Source: an uncultured Eubacteriales bacterium (GTDB taxonomy: Bacteria; Bacillota; Clostridia; Oscillospirales; Oscillospiraceae). Taken from it: a stretch of 38,373 bases of DNA. Shown one piece after another: positions 7,751 through 15,435 of this stretch. The notes under the pieces were generated by a model, which saw only the letters and a list, made by a program, of their open reading frames with translations, ran no database searches and was not told the DNA's origin. Positions within the stretch are counted from its first letter, which is position 1, and each line of letters begins with the position of its first letter. The stretch lies in contig ONPN01000046.1 in the NCBI GenBank assembly GCA_900319695.1, positions 1 to 38,373 of the forward strand, read 5' to 3'. The translations under genes were made by a program, and so were the position numbers.

Positions 7751-9331
7751 ATGGATAAGAAGCAGAAACGTGAGAAGAGACTGAATCTGATCGGCATGAG
7801 CTGCGGTCTGTTTCTGGCCCTGCTGCTGGTGATCAACGTCGGCTCTGACGTCGTCGCCCGCGCGGCCAGCGCCAACGCCAAGACACTGACCGCCAGCGCC
7901 CCCGGCAAGGTCGGCGACGTGACTGTCGAGGTCAAGGCCGACGCCAAGAAGATTTACGAAGTCAAGGTGATCGAGCACAACGAGACCGAGGGCATCGGCA
8001 CCATGGCGGTCGACGCCATCCCCGGCCTGATCGTTGAGAAGCAGAGCCTGACGGTCGACGCCGTCTCCGGCGCCACCATCACCTCCGACGCCATCCGCGA
8101 CGCGGTTGCCCTCGCCCTGCAGAGCGGCGGCCTCAGCAGCGAAACCTACGGCTACGCGGCGCCGGAAATTGCCGCCAAGCCCATGGCCCACAAGGTGGAG
8201 ACCGGCACCGGCGTCAAGCTGCTGCACGCGGTCGACTGGAAGGATCAGTACCCCGACCAGTACAACACCTGGCTGATGACGAGCGAAAGCGACGACATCG
8301 ACGATTACCTCGAGGTCTATCCCATGCTGCGCGGCCTGTATGAGGGCTACGGCTTCGCCATCGATTATGGCTCCGCCCGCGGCCACTACTACGACGTGCA
8401 GGACATTGAGGCCACCGGCCGTCCGCACCCCCTGGCCAACTGCTGGACCTGCAAGACTCCCGATTTCACCCACATGGTGAACGAGGAGGGCATCGAGGCC
8501 TACAAGAAGGACTGGACCGAGGTGCAGTCCCAGATCACCGAGGGCATCAGCTGCTACACCTGCCACGCCAACACCCCCGGCGAAATCACCATCACGCACA
8601 CCTACTGGATCGACGCGGTGGGCGACGACTTTGACAGCATCGCGCCCGCGGATCTCGCCTGCGGCCAGTGCCACAACGAGTATTACTTCCACCCCGAGAC
8701 CAAGGCGACCACCATCGCCCACAACAGTCTCGCCTCCATGGACCCCGCGACGATGCTGGCCTTCTTCAACGACGGCTCCAATTTCCCGAGCGGCGAGCCC
8801 TTTGCCGACTGGACCAACCCCCGCACCGGCGTCAAGCAGATCAAGGTGCAGCACCCCGAGTTTGAGACCTATCTCGGCGCGGGCAGCCCCCATGCCGGCA
8901 CCTTCACCTGTGCCGACTGCCACATGCCCGATGCGGTCAATGCAAACGGTGAGGCTTACCACAGCCATAACCTGATAAGCCCGCTGGATAACCCCGAGCT
9001 CATTGCGAACACCTGCTCCGCCTGCCACTTCGATCTTGTGAAGGAAGTGCATGACCTCCAGGCCAAGGTTGAGACCCGCACCTATACGGTCGGCTACCGT
9101 CTTGAGTACCTGACTGAGCTGCTGGCCCAGGCCGTGGCGAGCGAGAAGTACACGGACGAACAGCTCGATCCCATCCGCTCCCTCGCCCGCGACGCGCAGT
9201 TCTATTGGGACTTCGTGTTCGTGGAGAACGCCGAGGGTGCGCATAACCCGACGCTGACCTACCAGTGCCTCGACAAGGCAGACGAGCTCTGCGCGGAGGC
9301 AACCTCTCAGATCCTCGCGCTGACCCGCTGA
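7751..9331 (+). CDS. nrfA: FMN-binding-domain / NrfA fusion: pentaheme ammonia-forming nitrite reductase
   Basis: 526 aa. Residues about 12-30 are an uncleaved membrane anchor or signal. Residues about 45-122 are an FMN-binding domain with SGATIT at 106-111, the motif for covalent FMN on Thr. Residues about 155-526 match NrfA: CWTCK (231-235), the special Lys-ligated catalytic heme, then CYTCH (268-272), CGQCH (304-308), CADCH (387-391) and CSACH (422-426). Active-site landmarks are Arg in RGH (210-212), Tyr in HNEYYF (311-312) and His in QHPEFE (367-372). The enzyme should reduce nitrite to ammonium with six electrons on the outer face. No nrfH lies nearby; the flavin domain may feed electrons instead (inference). 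AGGAG precedes the ATG. The resB and ccsA genes that follow would attach the hemes. Confidence 0.94.
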   Translation: MDKKQKREKRLNLIGMSCGLFLALLLVINVGSDVVARAASANAKTLTASAPGKVGDVTVEVKADAKKIYEVKVIEHNETEGIGTMAVDAIPGLIVEKQSLTVDAVSGATITSDAIRDAVALALQSGGLSSETYGYAAPEIAAKPMAHKVETGTGVKLLHAVDWKDQYPDQYNTWLMTSESDDIDDYLEVYPMLRGLYEGYGFAIDYGSARGHYYDVQDIEATGRPHPLANCWTCKTPDFTHMVNEEGIEAYKKDWTEVQSQITEGISCYTCHANTPGEITITHTYWIDAVGDDFDSIAPADLACGQCHNEYYFHPETKATTIAHNSLASMDPATMLAFFNDGSNFPSGEPFADWTNPRTGVKQIKVQHPEFETYLGAGSPHAGTFTCADCHMPDAVNANGEAYHSHNLISPLDNPELIANTCSACHFDLVKEVHDLQAKVETRTYTVGYRLEYLTELLAQAVASEKYTDEQLDPIRSLARDAQFYWDFVFVENAEGAHNPTLTYQCLDKADELCAEATSQILALTR

Positions 9332-9351
9332 TTCCATAACGAAACACACAA

Positions 9352-9377
9352 GCTGCCCGCCCGAAGGGGCGGGCAGC
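9352..9377 (+). terminator. GC hairpin after nrfA, possible terminator
   Basis: A perfect 11-bp stem (9352-9362 with 9367-9377) has a GAAG tetraloop. No T-run follows, so it may stabilise the 3' end or act as a pause rather than a full stop, allowing read-through into resB. Confidence 0.5.
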
Positions 9378-9387
9378 GAGGCAAATC

Positions 9388-9470
9388 CGTAGGGGCCGAT
9401 GCCCTCATCGGCCCGCCGTTCCGCTCCGTTGCGGCCAGTCGGCGGGTCGATCTGGGGATCGACCCCTACG
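9388..9470. repeat. Nested inverted repeat of GTAGGGG type
   Basis: Two 31-base arms (9388-9418 and 9440-9470) are imperfect inverted copies beginning CGTAGGGG. Each arm folds on itself (CCGATG/CATCGG in the left, GGGTCGATC/GATCGACCC in the right), so the whole can form a cruciform of two hairpins. It ends 5 bases before the ribosome site of resB. It is probably a MITE-like insertion. Confidence 0.7.
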
Positions 9471-9489
9471 TTTTTAGGGGGGCTTGTCC

Positions 9490-10728
9490 ATGAAAAAAGT
9501 ATTCAACTACCTGCGCTCCATGCGCTTCGGTCTGCTGCTGCTCGGGCTGATCGCGGCCTGCTCCGTGGCGGGCACCGTGATCCCCCAGGGGCGGGAGATC
9601 GCCTGGTACGCGCAGACCTATCGCTCCTTCCATGGGGTGATTCTGCTGCTCAGACTCAACCGCGTGTTCGAGAGCTGGTACTTCATCGCCCTGCTCGTGC
9701 TGCTCTGTCTCAATCTCAGCCTCTGTTCCCTGCTGCGCATCCGCAGCGTGGTGAAGGCCGCAAAGGGCGAAACAGAGCGCGCAGCGAAGCTGCCTGTCAC
9801 CGTCCGGCTCACATCCGAGGGCGTTGAGAAACTGCGGGAGTATCTGGACGCCATGCACTGCAAAAGCGAAGTTGTGAACGGCGCGACGGTCTACCGCAAG
9901 CACGGAATCGGGCGCTACGGAACCTTTATCACGCATCTGTCCATATTGCTGACGGTCGTGTTCGGCGCGCTCGCCCTCTATACCCCGACGGTAGTCGACC
10001 GGGACTGCATGCCAGGAGAGTCGATCTTTCTCGAGGACGGGACGGAGATCCATGTGGCGGACTTTCGCATCGCGGACGAGACCGGGCGGCTCGACTATCA
10101 GAGCCATGTACAGGTCACGCTGCCGGACGGGCGGCGCAGCGAAGTGGCCGAGCTCAAGGTGAACCACCCCTTCTCCTTCGGGCCGTACAAGCTGTTTCAG
10201 CAGACCTTCGGCACGACGGGGGCCGTCACGGTCACGGACCTCGACGGCAGCGAGTTTGTGACCTATGTCAGCCGCGGGGACGCGCTGATGATCGACGAGG
10301 GCAACAGGCTGGTCATCGACACGCTCTACCCCGACTATGCCGTATCGCCGGACGGGGAGCTCACCTTCGATACGATCACCACCGGGGCTTATCCGAATCC
10401 GATCTATACAGGGCTCATCATCGCCGACGGGGAGCGGACGCCGTTCTACGCCCTGCCGGGGCAGACGCTTGAGCTGACGGGGGCTCGCTTCACCTTTAAC
10501 GCGCCGGTGGACTACCCCGGCATCCGCGTCAAGCATGTCTCAACCCTTGTGAACGCCCTGCTGGTGGCCGCCTTCACGCTGATGATCGTCGGGCTGTATA
10601 TCACGTTTTTCTACGAGCCCGTCCTTGTCAAGGTCGACGAGTCGGGTTATACTGTAGCCGGGCCCAAGCCCGAGCGCATGCGTGTGGAGCTGGGCGAGGA
10701 GCTGCGGGCGTATGAGTGTGGAGAGTGA
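9490..10728 (+). CDS. resB: System II cytochrome c biogenesis protein ResB (Ccs1)
   Basis: 412 aa from the ATG at 9490, which has AGGGGGG upstream; a TTG at 9484 is too close to that site. ResB layout: membrane helices at about residues 12-32 and 53-75, a third near 140-160, a large outer domain (about 165-350) and a last helix at about 355-380. The opening (LRSMRFGLLLLGLIAACSVAGTVIPQ) is typical of the family. ResB works with CcsA to move heme across the membrane and join it to CxxCH/CxxCK cysteines. Directly before ccsA and after a pentaheme cytochrome gene, so dedicated maturation of NrfA is likely. Confidence 0.93.
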   Translation: MKKVFNYLRSMRFGLLLLGLIAACSVAGTVIPQGREIAWYAQTYRSFHGVILLLRLNRVFESWYFIALLVLLCLNLSLCSLLRIRSVVKAAKGETERAAKLPVTVRLTSEGVEKLREYLDAMHCKSEVVNGATVYRKHGIGRYGTFITHLSILLTVVFGALALYTPTVVDRDCMPGESIFLEDGTEIHVADFRIADETGRLDYQSHVQVTLPDGRRSEVAELKVNHPFSFGPYKLFQQTFGTTGAVTVTDLDGSEFVTYVSRGDALMIDEGNRLVIDTLYPDYAVSPDGELTFDTITTGAYPNPIYTGLIIADGERTPFYALPGQTLELTGARFTFNAPVDYPGIRVKHVSTLVNALLVAAFTLMIVGLYITFFYEPVLVKVDESGYTVAGPKPERMRVELGEELRAYECGE

Positions 10729-10793
10729 AGAGCGGAGTTAAGGCGTCGCCTTCGGCGACGATGGAAATGCAAGGGACAGAGAGAGGGATTTAA

Positions 10794-11582
10794 TTGAAAA
10801 CAATGTTTTTTATCGCGCTGGTGAGCTATGCGCTGGCGGTGGCTCTGGAGTTTTCCGGGACTGCGTTTAAGAAGGACAAGCTGCTGAAGGCCGCGTGGTA
10901 TGTGTTTTTAGCAGCCTTTGCCGTGCACAGCTTGTTTATCGTCTGGCGCGGGATCGCGGCCAGACGGCTGCCGCTGTCAAACCAGTTTGAGTTTGCCAAT
11001 GCCTTTGCCTGGGGCGTGGCACTCATACTGATCGTGATGCGCGGCAGGCTGAAAACCGACTGGCTCTCGGTTGCGGCGATGCCGGCTGCGCTGCTGGTGA
11101 TGGTCTATGCCTCGCTCCAGCCCATGGAGATCAAGGACCTGATGCCCGCCCTGCGCAGCGCCTGGTTCGGCGTACACATCGGCTCTGCGGTTTTGAGCTA
11201 CTCAGCTTTTGTCATCGCCGGCAGTATCAGCCTGCGCTATCTGATCGCCGTGAAGAAGGGCAGCGCGGACAAAAAGGCCCTGGATCAGATGGACTATTTC
11301 AGCTACCGCATGGTGGCCTTCGGCTTTCTGTTTCTGACGGTGGTCATCCTCTCCGGCGCGATCTGGGCCGAGCAGGCCTGGTCCGCGTTCTGGACCTGGG
11401 ACCCCAAGGAGGTCTGGGCCCTGATCACCTGGATCATCTACGCGGTGTATCTGCATCTGCGGCTGCGCATGAAAAAGCGAGGCACGGCCATGGCGTGGTT
11501 TCTTGTGATCGCGGTGCCGGTGGTGTTCTTCACCTTTGCCGGCGTCAACACCCTGATGCATGGGCTTCATACATATGGATGA
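10794..11582 (+). CDS. ccsA: System II cytochrome c biogenesis protein CcsA (ResC)
   Basis: 262 aa with about eight membrane helices. The Trp-rich heme-handling motif is clear in the second half (AWSAFWTWDPKEVWALITW), and conserved His residues appear in GVHIGSAVLSY and near the C-terminus (MHGLHTYG). CcsA presents heme on the outer face; with ResB it forms the cytochrome c synthase. The start is TTG at 10794, with GAGAGGG about 6 bases upstream; an ATG at 10803 is too far from that site. A 65-base gap containing a small GTCGCC/GGCGAC hairpin separates it from resB. The stop overlaps a strong terminator. Confidence 0.93.
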   Translation: MKTMFFIALVSYALAVALEFSGTAFKKDKLLKAAWYVFLAAFAVHSLFIVWRGIAARRLPLSNQFEFANAFAWGVALILIVMRGRLKTDWLSVAAMPAALLVMVYASLQPMEIKDLMPALRSAWFGVHIGSAVLSYSAFVIAGSISLRYLIAVKKGSADKKALDQMDYFSYRMVAFGFLFLTVVILSGAIWAEQAWSAFWTWDPKEVWALITWIIYAVYLHLRLRMKKRGTAMAWFLVIAVPVVFFTFAGVNTLMHGLHTYG

Positions 11583-11623
11583 TCAAAAAATGGCCGCCCA
11601 TTGAGGGCGGCCATTTTTTGATC
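11581..11623. terminator. Bidirectional terminator between ccsA and acpP
   Basis: A perfect 19-bp inverted repeat (11581-11599 with 11605-11623, loop ATTGA) contains GGCCGCCC/GGGCGGCC and flanking A6/T6 runs, so it works in both directions. It ends ccsA on the plus strand and acpP on the minus strand. Confidence 0.92.
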
Positions 11624-11632
11624 AAGATTGAA

Positions 11633-11860
11633 TTACTGCAGCTTATCCAGATACTCAACGATCCGCCGCACCGTGTAAAGCTGGGCGGCGTCCTCGTCGG
11701 TGATGGAGATGCCGTACATATCCTCGAGGGACATGATCAGCTCAACCACATCGAGGGAGTCGGCGCCGAGATCATCAATGAGGTTGGTGTCCGGGGTGAT
11801 GCTTTCGGGGTCAACCTCAAACTGCTGCGCGAGAGCGTCTCTGACCTGTTCAAAATTCAT
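11633..11860 (-). CDS. acpP: Acyl carrier protein
   Basis: 75 aa, acidic, the standard ACP length. The phosphopantetheine site is in LGADSLDVVELIM (Ser of DSL, about residue 35). ACP carries growing acyl chains in fatty-acid and phospholipid synthesis in the cytoplasm. GGAGG lies 8 bases before the ATG, and a promoter is found at 11894-11922. It stands alone here, without plsX or fab genes, which is unusual for a main acpP and leaves open that it is a second copy. Confidence 0.95.
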   Translation of the reverse strand: MNFEQVRDALAQQFEVDPESITPDTNLIDDLGADSLDVVELIMSLEDMYGISITDEDAAQLYTVRRIVEYLDKLQ

Positions 11861-11893
11861 TGCATATTCCTCCGTGCCAATGTTTGCTTTTGC

Positions 11894-11922
11894 ATCGTAC
11901 TACAAATACCGTCAGGATGCAA
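11894..11922 (-). promoter_or_regulatory. Probable acpP promoter
   Basis: Minus-strand TTGCAT (11917-11922), a 17-base spacer and TACGAT (11894-11899), about 33 bases before the start codon. Confidence 0.55.
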
Positions 11923-12063
11923 GAGCGGATTTGATTATTTACGGTGTTTTTACAAAGATTGAGGGGATCGATGAGTGAGACCGCCCAAGGCTGTACGGCA
12001 GTCCCAGGTTTCATTGTAATCCCTCGTCCATATCAATATGCCCGGCTTATACTGATTTTCATT

Positions 12064-12164
12064 AAAAAGTAGACAACATCTACTTTTTATAGCGCCTTGT
12101 GGCGCGTTGAAAATCGTATGAGACGTCAGTTGCGTCAGCAACTGTATGCCGCCGCAGGTGGCAT
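12064..12164. repeat. Block of four hairpins upstream of acpP
   Basis: Four neat stem-loops follow one another: 12064-12088 (10-bp perfect stem AAAAAGTAGA/TCTACTTTTT), 12092-12105 (GCGCC/GGCGC), 12128-12143 (AGTTGC/GCAACT) and 12146-12164 (ATGCCGCC/GGTGGCAT, one mismatch). The stretch between acpP and jag (11861-12355) holds no convincing gene; a 63-codon minus frame at 11950-12141 runs through the hairpins and lacks a ribosome site. The block may be a dispersed repeat or a structured RNA. Confidence 0.55.
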
Positions 12165-12170
12165 CTTTTC

Positions 12171-12209
12171 AATAAAAAGACATCCCCGGTTCTCAGAAAC
12201 CGGGGATGT
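12171..12209 (-). terminator. Terminator of the rpmH-jag operon
   Basis: A perfect 12-bp stem (12180-12191 with 12198-12209) is followed on the minus strand by CTTTTTATT. It lies about 150 bases beyond the jag stop. Confidence 0.88.
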
Positions 12210-12355
12210 AGAATAGCGCAAGTTTCGCGTCTCGCATCCCCACCGATTCAAAGCCTCTGCTTTGAATCGGAAAGGAAGAAGGAAGCAACGGATATGCAGT
12301 TTTCGCGGCTCTTACGCGAACCGCGGAAACGGAATGGAGTTGCTTTCTTCTGACG
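12210..12355 (-). other. 3' untranslated stretch of the jag operon with hairpins
   Basis: Between the jag stop and the terminator lies a perfect 11-bp hairpin (12243-12253 with 12260-12270) and a wider imperfect pairing (GAAGGAAGCAAC near 12280 with GTTGCTTTCTTC near 12345). No reading frame is seen. It may protect the mRNA end or be a decayed insertion. Confidence 0.45.
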
Positions 12356-13210
12356 TTATGCCCACTCGCGGCTCTTGGGCTTGTTGTCGGGCTTCTCGGG
12401 CTTGATGTAGGAGACCACGACGCGGCGGTTTGGCTCGACGCCGGTGGAGTTGGTGGTCACGCCCTCGTAGTTCTGGAGCGCGGTGTGGATGACGTGGCGC
12501 TCATAGGAGTTCATTGGCTCCAGTGCCATGCTGCGCTTGTACTTGATGGCCTTCTCCGCCATCTTCTCGGCTAGCCTGGTGAGGGACTCCTCCCGCTTGG
12601 AGCGGTAGGCCTCGGCGTCGACGGAGATGTGGAGGTGCTTGTCGCTGTCCTTGTTGACGACATAGTTGGTCAGGTGCTGGATGGCATCCAGAGTCTCGCC
12701 GCGGCGGCCGATGATCGCGCCCATGGCGGGGCCGGTGAGGTTGACGTTGACGCCGCCGTTGTCGCGGGGACTGATCTCCATGTCGGCGCTCACGCCCATG
12801 CGCTCAAGCAGACCGGTCAGGAAGGCGCGGATCGCGGCGTAGTCGGCGTTCTCGTCGGCGACAGCGGCAGCGGGCTTCTCGGCGACAGGAGCAGGCGCGG
12901 GCTTTTCGGCCTTGGGCTGCTTCTTCTCCTGCTTTACGGGAGCGGGCTTCTCAGCCTTTACGGGAACCTTTTCGACCTTCACGGGGGTGGGTCTCTCCGC
13001 CTTCTGGGGCGCGGGCTTGACAGGCACGGGATCGGGGACCTCATAGCTCACGGACACGCGCGCGGGAACCGCGCCGATGCCGAGAAAGCCAGTCTTGCCC
13101 ATCTCGAGAATCTCCACCGACACGTCGTCACGGCTGAGACCCAGCTCCTTGAGGGCCTCCTCAATCGCCGCGTCGACCGTGCGGGCGGATTTTTCCAGTT
13201 TTTTTATCAT
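12356..13210 (-). CDS. jag: Jag / KhpB RNA-binding protein
   Basis: 284 aa. The domains run in the normal order: Jag-N (about 3-52, with ILEMGKTGFLGIGAVPARV), a Pro/Lys/Ala-rich linker (about 60-120) of repeated KPAPVK-like units, a KH domain (about 130-205, GAIIGRRGETLDAIQHLTNY with the GxxG loop) and an R3H domain (about 210-275, with the R-x3-H of RHVIH). It binds RNA and is linked to cell elongation in Firmicutes; in Bacillus it is the SpoIIIJ-associated protein. It follows yidC by 19 bases, as is usual. The mnmE-mnmG genes often found next are absent. Confidence 0.95.
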   Translation of the reverse strand: MIKKLEKSARTVDAAIEEALKELGLSRDDVSVEILEMGKTGFLGIGAVPARVSVSYEVPDPVPVKPAPQKAERPTPVKVEKVPVKAEKPAPVKQEKKQPKAEKPAPAPVAEKPAAAVADENADYAAIRAFLTGLLERMGVSADMEISPRDNGGVNVNLTGPAMGAIIGRRGETLDAIQHLTNYVVNKDSDKHLHISVDAEAYRSKREESLTRLAEKMAEKAIKYKRSMALEPMNSYERHVIHTALQNYEGVTTNSTGVEPNRRVVVSYIKPEKPDNKPKSREWA

Positions 13211-13229
13211 ATCTGTCAGACTCTCCTGT

Positions 13230-14603
13230 TTACTCTTGTTCGGTGCTCTCGCCGACGGTCTCTGCGGTTTCGGCGGCGGTCTCGTCGACGGCCTCCTCCA
13301 TCGCGGCGGTCTGCTCGACGGCGGCGCTCGTCACGTCCTCAAGCTCCTCGTCGATGGACGGGGCATCCTCGGACGCGGCGGCAGCGGCCAAGGTCGCGGC
13401 CTCGGCGTTCTCGGGATTGCTGAAGCGGTCGGGGACGTAGGCGCGGCCTCTCGCGTAGCGGCGGTTGCCCACCTGAGAAGCGGGCTTCTCGGCCTCCTTG
13501 ATGCCGAGGCGCTCGCGCCTGGCGGCGCGGTCGGCGCGGTCAAGGGCGGCCTTGCGCTCGTCCTGCTTCTGCTTTTCGCTGGCCTGGAGCTTTTTCTTGC
13601 TGGTGTTGGTGTTGAGGGGGGTCTTTCCCTCGGCCTTCAGGCGCTCATACTCGGCGCGCTTGGCCTCCATCTCGGCTTCCTTCTCGGCGCGCTGGGCCGC
13701 GCGGACTTTGTCCTCCTCTTCCAGCTGCGCCGTGTACTTCTTGGTGAGGAAGTAGTCGCGCGCCATGCCGAAGACGGAGTTGGCGATCCAGTAGATGCCC
13801 ATGGCGGCGGGCATGATGAAGCAGATCCAGACGCTCATCAGGGGCATCATCATGTTCATGCTCTTCATGGTGGCCTGGGACTGGGCGTCGCCGGTGGAGG
13901 GGCTGGAGGCGGAGCTGACCTTCATGGACAGGTAGGACAGGCCGGCCGAAATGAACGGGATGAGGAAGAGCCCGAGGGCCGGGCCCCAGACAGAGGGATC
14001 GGACCAGTCAGTGTGGGTGAAGAAGTTCCACTCCGGCTGATCGCCGAGGTTCAGGCCGAGGAAGCTGAAATCGAGGTCGATGAGGCCGTCGATCTTCCCG
14101 GCGAGGTTGGAGGTCACGTCGCCCCAGTGCTGGTGAGCGAGGTTTGCGAGCTTGATCTCGGCATAGGCCTCGGCGCGGGCGCCCGCGTCGACATACCAGC
14201 CCTGCGCGATCATAAACTCCTTGAGTGCGTCCACCACGGAGTCCGCGGCGAACATCATGCGGGTAATGGGTCTGCGGATGACGCTGTACAGCGCGATCAG
14301 GATCGGGAAGGGAATCAGGGACCAGAGGCAGCCGGACATGGGGTTGATGCCCTCTTCCTGATAGAGCTTCTGCATCTCGGCGTTGAGCTTCTGCTGATTG
14401 CCCTCGTGCCGCCGCTGCAGCTCCTGGATCTTGGGCTGGAGGCGGGAGGTGCGCATCATGCTCTTCTTGCTCTTGGCCATGAAGGGCGTCATGATGAGGT
14501 TGACCAGCAGCGCGAACGCGATGATGGCCAGGCCGTAGTTGCCCGTCGCCTCATAGATCTTGACGAGCGGCCAGGCAAAGATCCTGCAAATTAATTCGCC
14601 CAT
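13230..14603 (-). CDS. yidC: Membrane protein insertase YidC/Oxa1
   Basis: 457 aa. The 60KD_IMP core occupies about residues 20-275: GNYGLAIIAFALLVNLIMTPFMAKSKKSMMRT starts it, followed by a helical hairpin, four more membrane helices and the late SVFGMARDYFLTKKY. It inserts membrane proteins alone or with SecYEG. The C-terminal 170 residues are a long charged, low-complexity tail (Lys/Arg/Ala/Glu, then acidic), longer than in Bacillus homologues and likely to contact ribosomes. An insertion of about 60 residues sits between the first and second core helices. The ATG follows AGGAG. Confidence 0.95.
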   Translation of the reverse strand: MGELICRIFAWPLVKIYEATGNYGLAIIAFALLVNLIMTPFMAKSKKSMMRTSRLQPKIQELQRRHEGNQQKLNAEMQKLYQEEGINPMSGCLWSLIPFPILIALYSVIRRPITRMMFAADSVVDALKEFMIAQGWYVDAGARAEAYAEIKLANLAHQHWGDVTSNLAGKIDGLIDLDFSFLGLNLGDQPEWNFFTHTDWSDPSVWGPALGLFLIPFISAGLSYLSMKVSSASSPSTGDAQSQATMKSMNMMMPLMSVWICFIMPAAMGIYWIANSVFGMARDYFLTKKYTAQLEEEDKVRAAQRAEKEAEMEAKRAEYERLKAEGKTPLNTNTSKKKLQASEKQKQDERKAALDRADRAARRERLGIKEAEKPASQVGNRRYARGRAYVPDRFSNPENAEAATLAAAAASEDAPSIDEELEDVTSAAVEQTAAMEEAVDETAAETAETVGESTEQE

Positions 14604-14631
14604 AGGGTTACTCCTTTATATAAGGATAGGC

Positions 14632-14850
14632 TTAGGGTACGGGGTCGTAAAAGCCGCGCCGCCCGTGATAGAAGGGGTGGCAGCAGCAGATTCTCCGGAA
14701 GGCCATCCAGCCCCCTTTCAGGGCGCCGTATTTTTCGATGGCCTCCACGGCGTACTGGGAACAGGTCGGGGTAAATCGGCAGCAGGGCTGGCGCAGAGGC
14801 GAGATGGCGCGCTGGTAAAAGCGGATCAGGGCAAGCAGAATGGCTTTCAT
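14632..14850 (-). CDS. yidD: Membrane protein insertion efficiency factor YidD
   Basis: 72 aa. The family signature is complete: [11 protein letters not shown], then [38 protein letters not shown]. It is an amphipathic membrane-associated helper of YidC. It overlaps rnpA by 4 bases (ATGA), as in most Firmicutes. Confidence 0.96.
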   Translation of the reverse strand: MKAILLALIRFYQRAISPLRQPCCRFTPTCSQYAVEAIEKYGALKGGWMAFRRICCCHPFYHGRRGFYDPVP

Positions 14851-15194
14851 TCGGCATCCCCCCGCAGAAGGCCCAGCTTTTCACAGGCGGTGAGATAGGC
14901 CCGCTCGAGCTTTTTGTACTCCGTTCCCACCGCGCGGCTGCGCGCGACGAGCACGAGGTCAAAGCCGGGCTTCAGGGCCGCGCCGTTGAGGCGCACGATC
15001 TCCCGCAGACGGCGGCGCACGCGGTTTCTCACCACGGCGTGGCCGAGCTTGGTGGACACGGTGTAACCCGCGCGATTGTGGTCAAGCCGGTTTTTCCGGC
15101 AGTACAATACCAGATACGGCGTTGCCGCGCTCTTGCCTTTGGCATAGAGACGGCGGAAATCGCTGTTCTTTTTTAAGGTATACCTAACCTTCAC
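14847..15194 (-). CDS. rnpA: Ribonuclease P protein component
   Basis: 115 aa from a GTG at 15194, which has GGAGG 6 bases upstream; the GTG at 15209 overlaps that site and is rejected. Signature residues are [17 protein letters not shown] at the start and the RNR box [15 protein letters not shown] in the middle. With the RNA subunit it trims the 5' ends of pre-tRNAs. It is co-transcribed with rpmH upstream, but a 161-bp repeat lies between the two genes. Confidence 0.95.
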   Translation of the reverse strand: MKVRYTLKKNSDFRRLYAKGKSAATPYLVLYCRKNRLDHNRAGYTVSTKLGHAVVRNRVRRRLREIVRLNGAALKPGFDLVLVARSRAVGTEYKKLERAYLTACEKLGLLRGDAE

Positions 15195-15218
15195 CGTTTT
15201 CCTCCGCACAAGCGCCTA

Positions 15219-15379
15219 AGGCAAGACCGCACAATCCGGCGAGAGCGAATCCTGAGAAAAAATGAGTTCTGATGAAGTCAGGTTTTCGCAGACATACTTT
15301 GTGTATTTCAAGAAAAACTGACAAAATCAGGGCGCATTTTTTCCGGGAGGCGCCGAAGGCGAATTGTGCGGTATTGCCT
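15219..15379. repeat. Dispersed repeat, copy C, inside the rpmH-rnpA interval
   Basis: 161 bp with terminal inverted repeats (AGGCAAGACCGCACAATCCG at the left, ATTGTGCGGTATTGCCT at the right). Inside are CGGCGAGAGCGAAT, ATACTTTGTGTATTTCAAG and GGCGCCGAAGGCG, in the same order as copy B read on the minus strand. It ends 57 bases short of the rpmH stop and begins 25 bases before the rnpA start, so it will be transcribed and can fold. Confidence 0.8.
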
Positions 15380-15435
15380 ACAGGGCGGATCGCTCCGCCC
15401 TCAAACGATTTTCGATGACCTGTTCACGGTGCGCC

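Noticed and set aside
7619-9349. 576-codon minus frame opposite nrfA
   Set aside because: Antisense by-product of high-GC codons; the plus strand holds all five heme motifs.
11950-12141. 63-codon minus frame before acpP
   Set aside because: It passes through four hairpins and lacks a ribosome site.
13077-14594. 505-codon plus frame opposite yidC and jag
   Set aside because: Shadow of two well-identified core genes.
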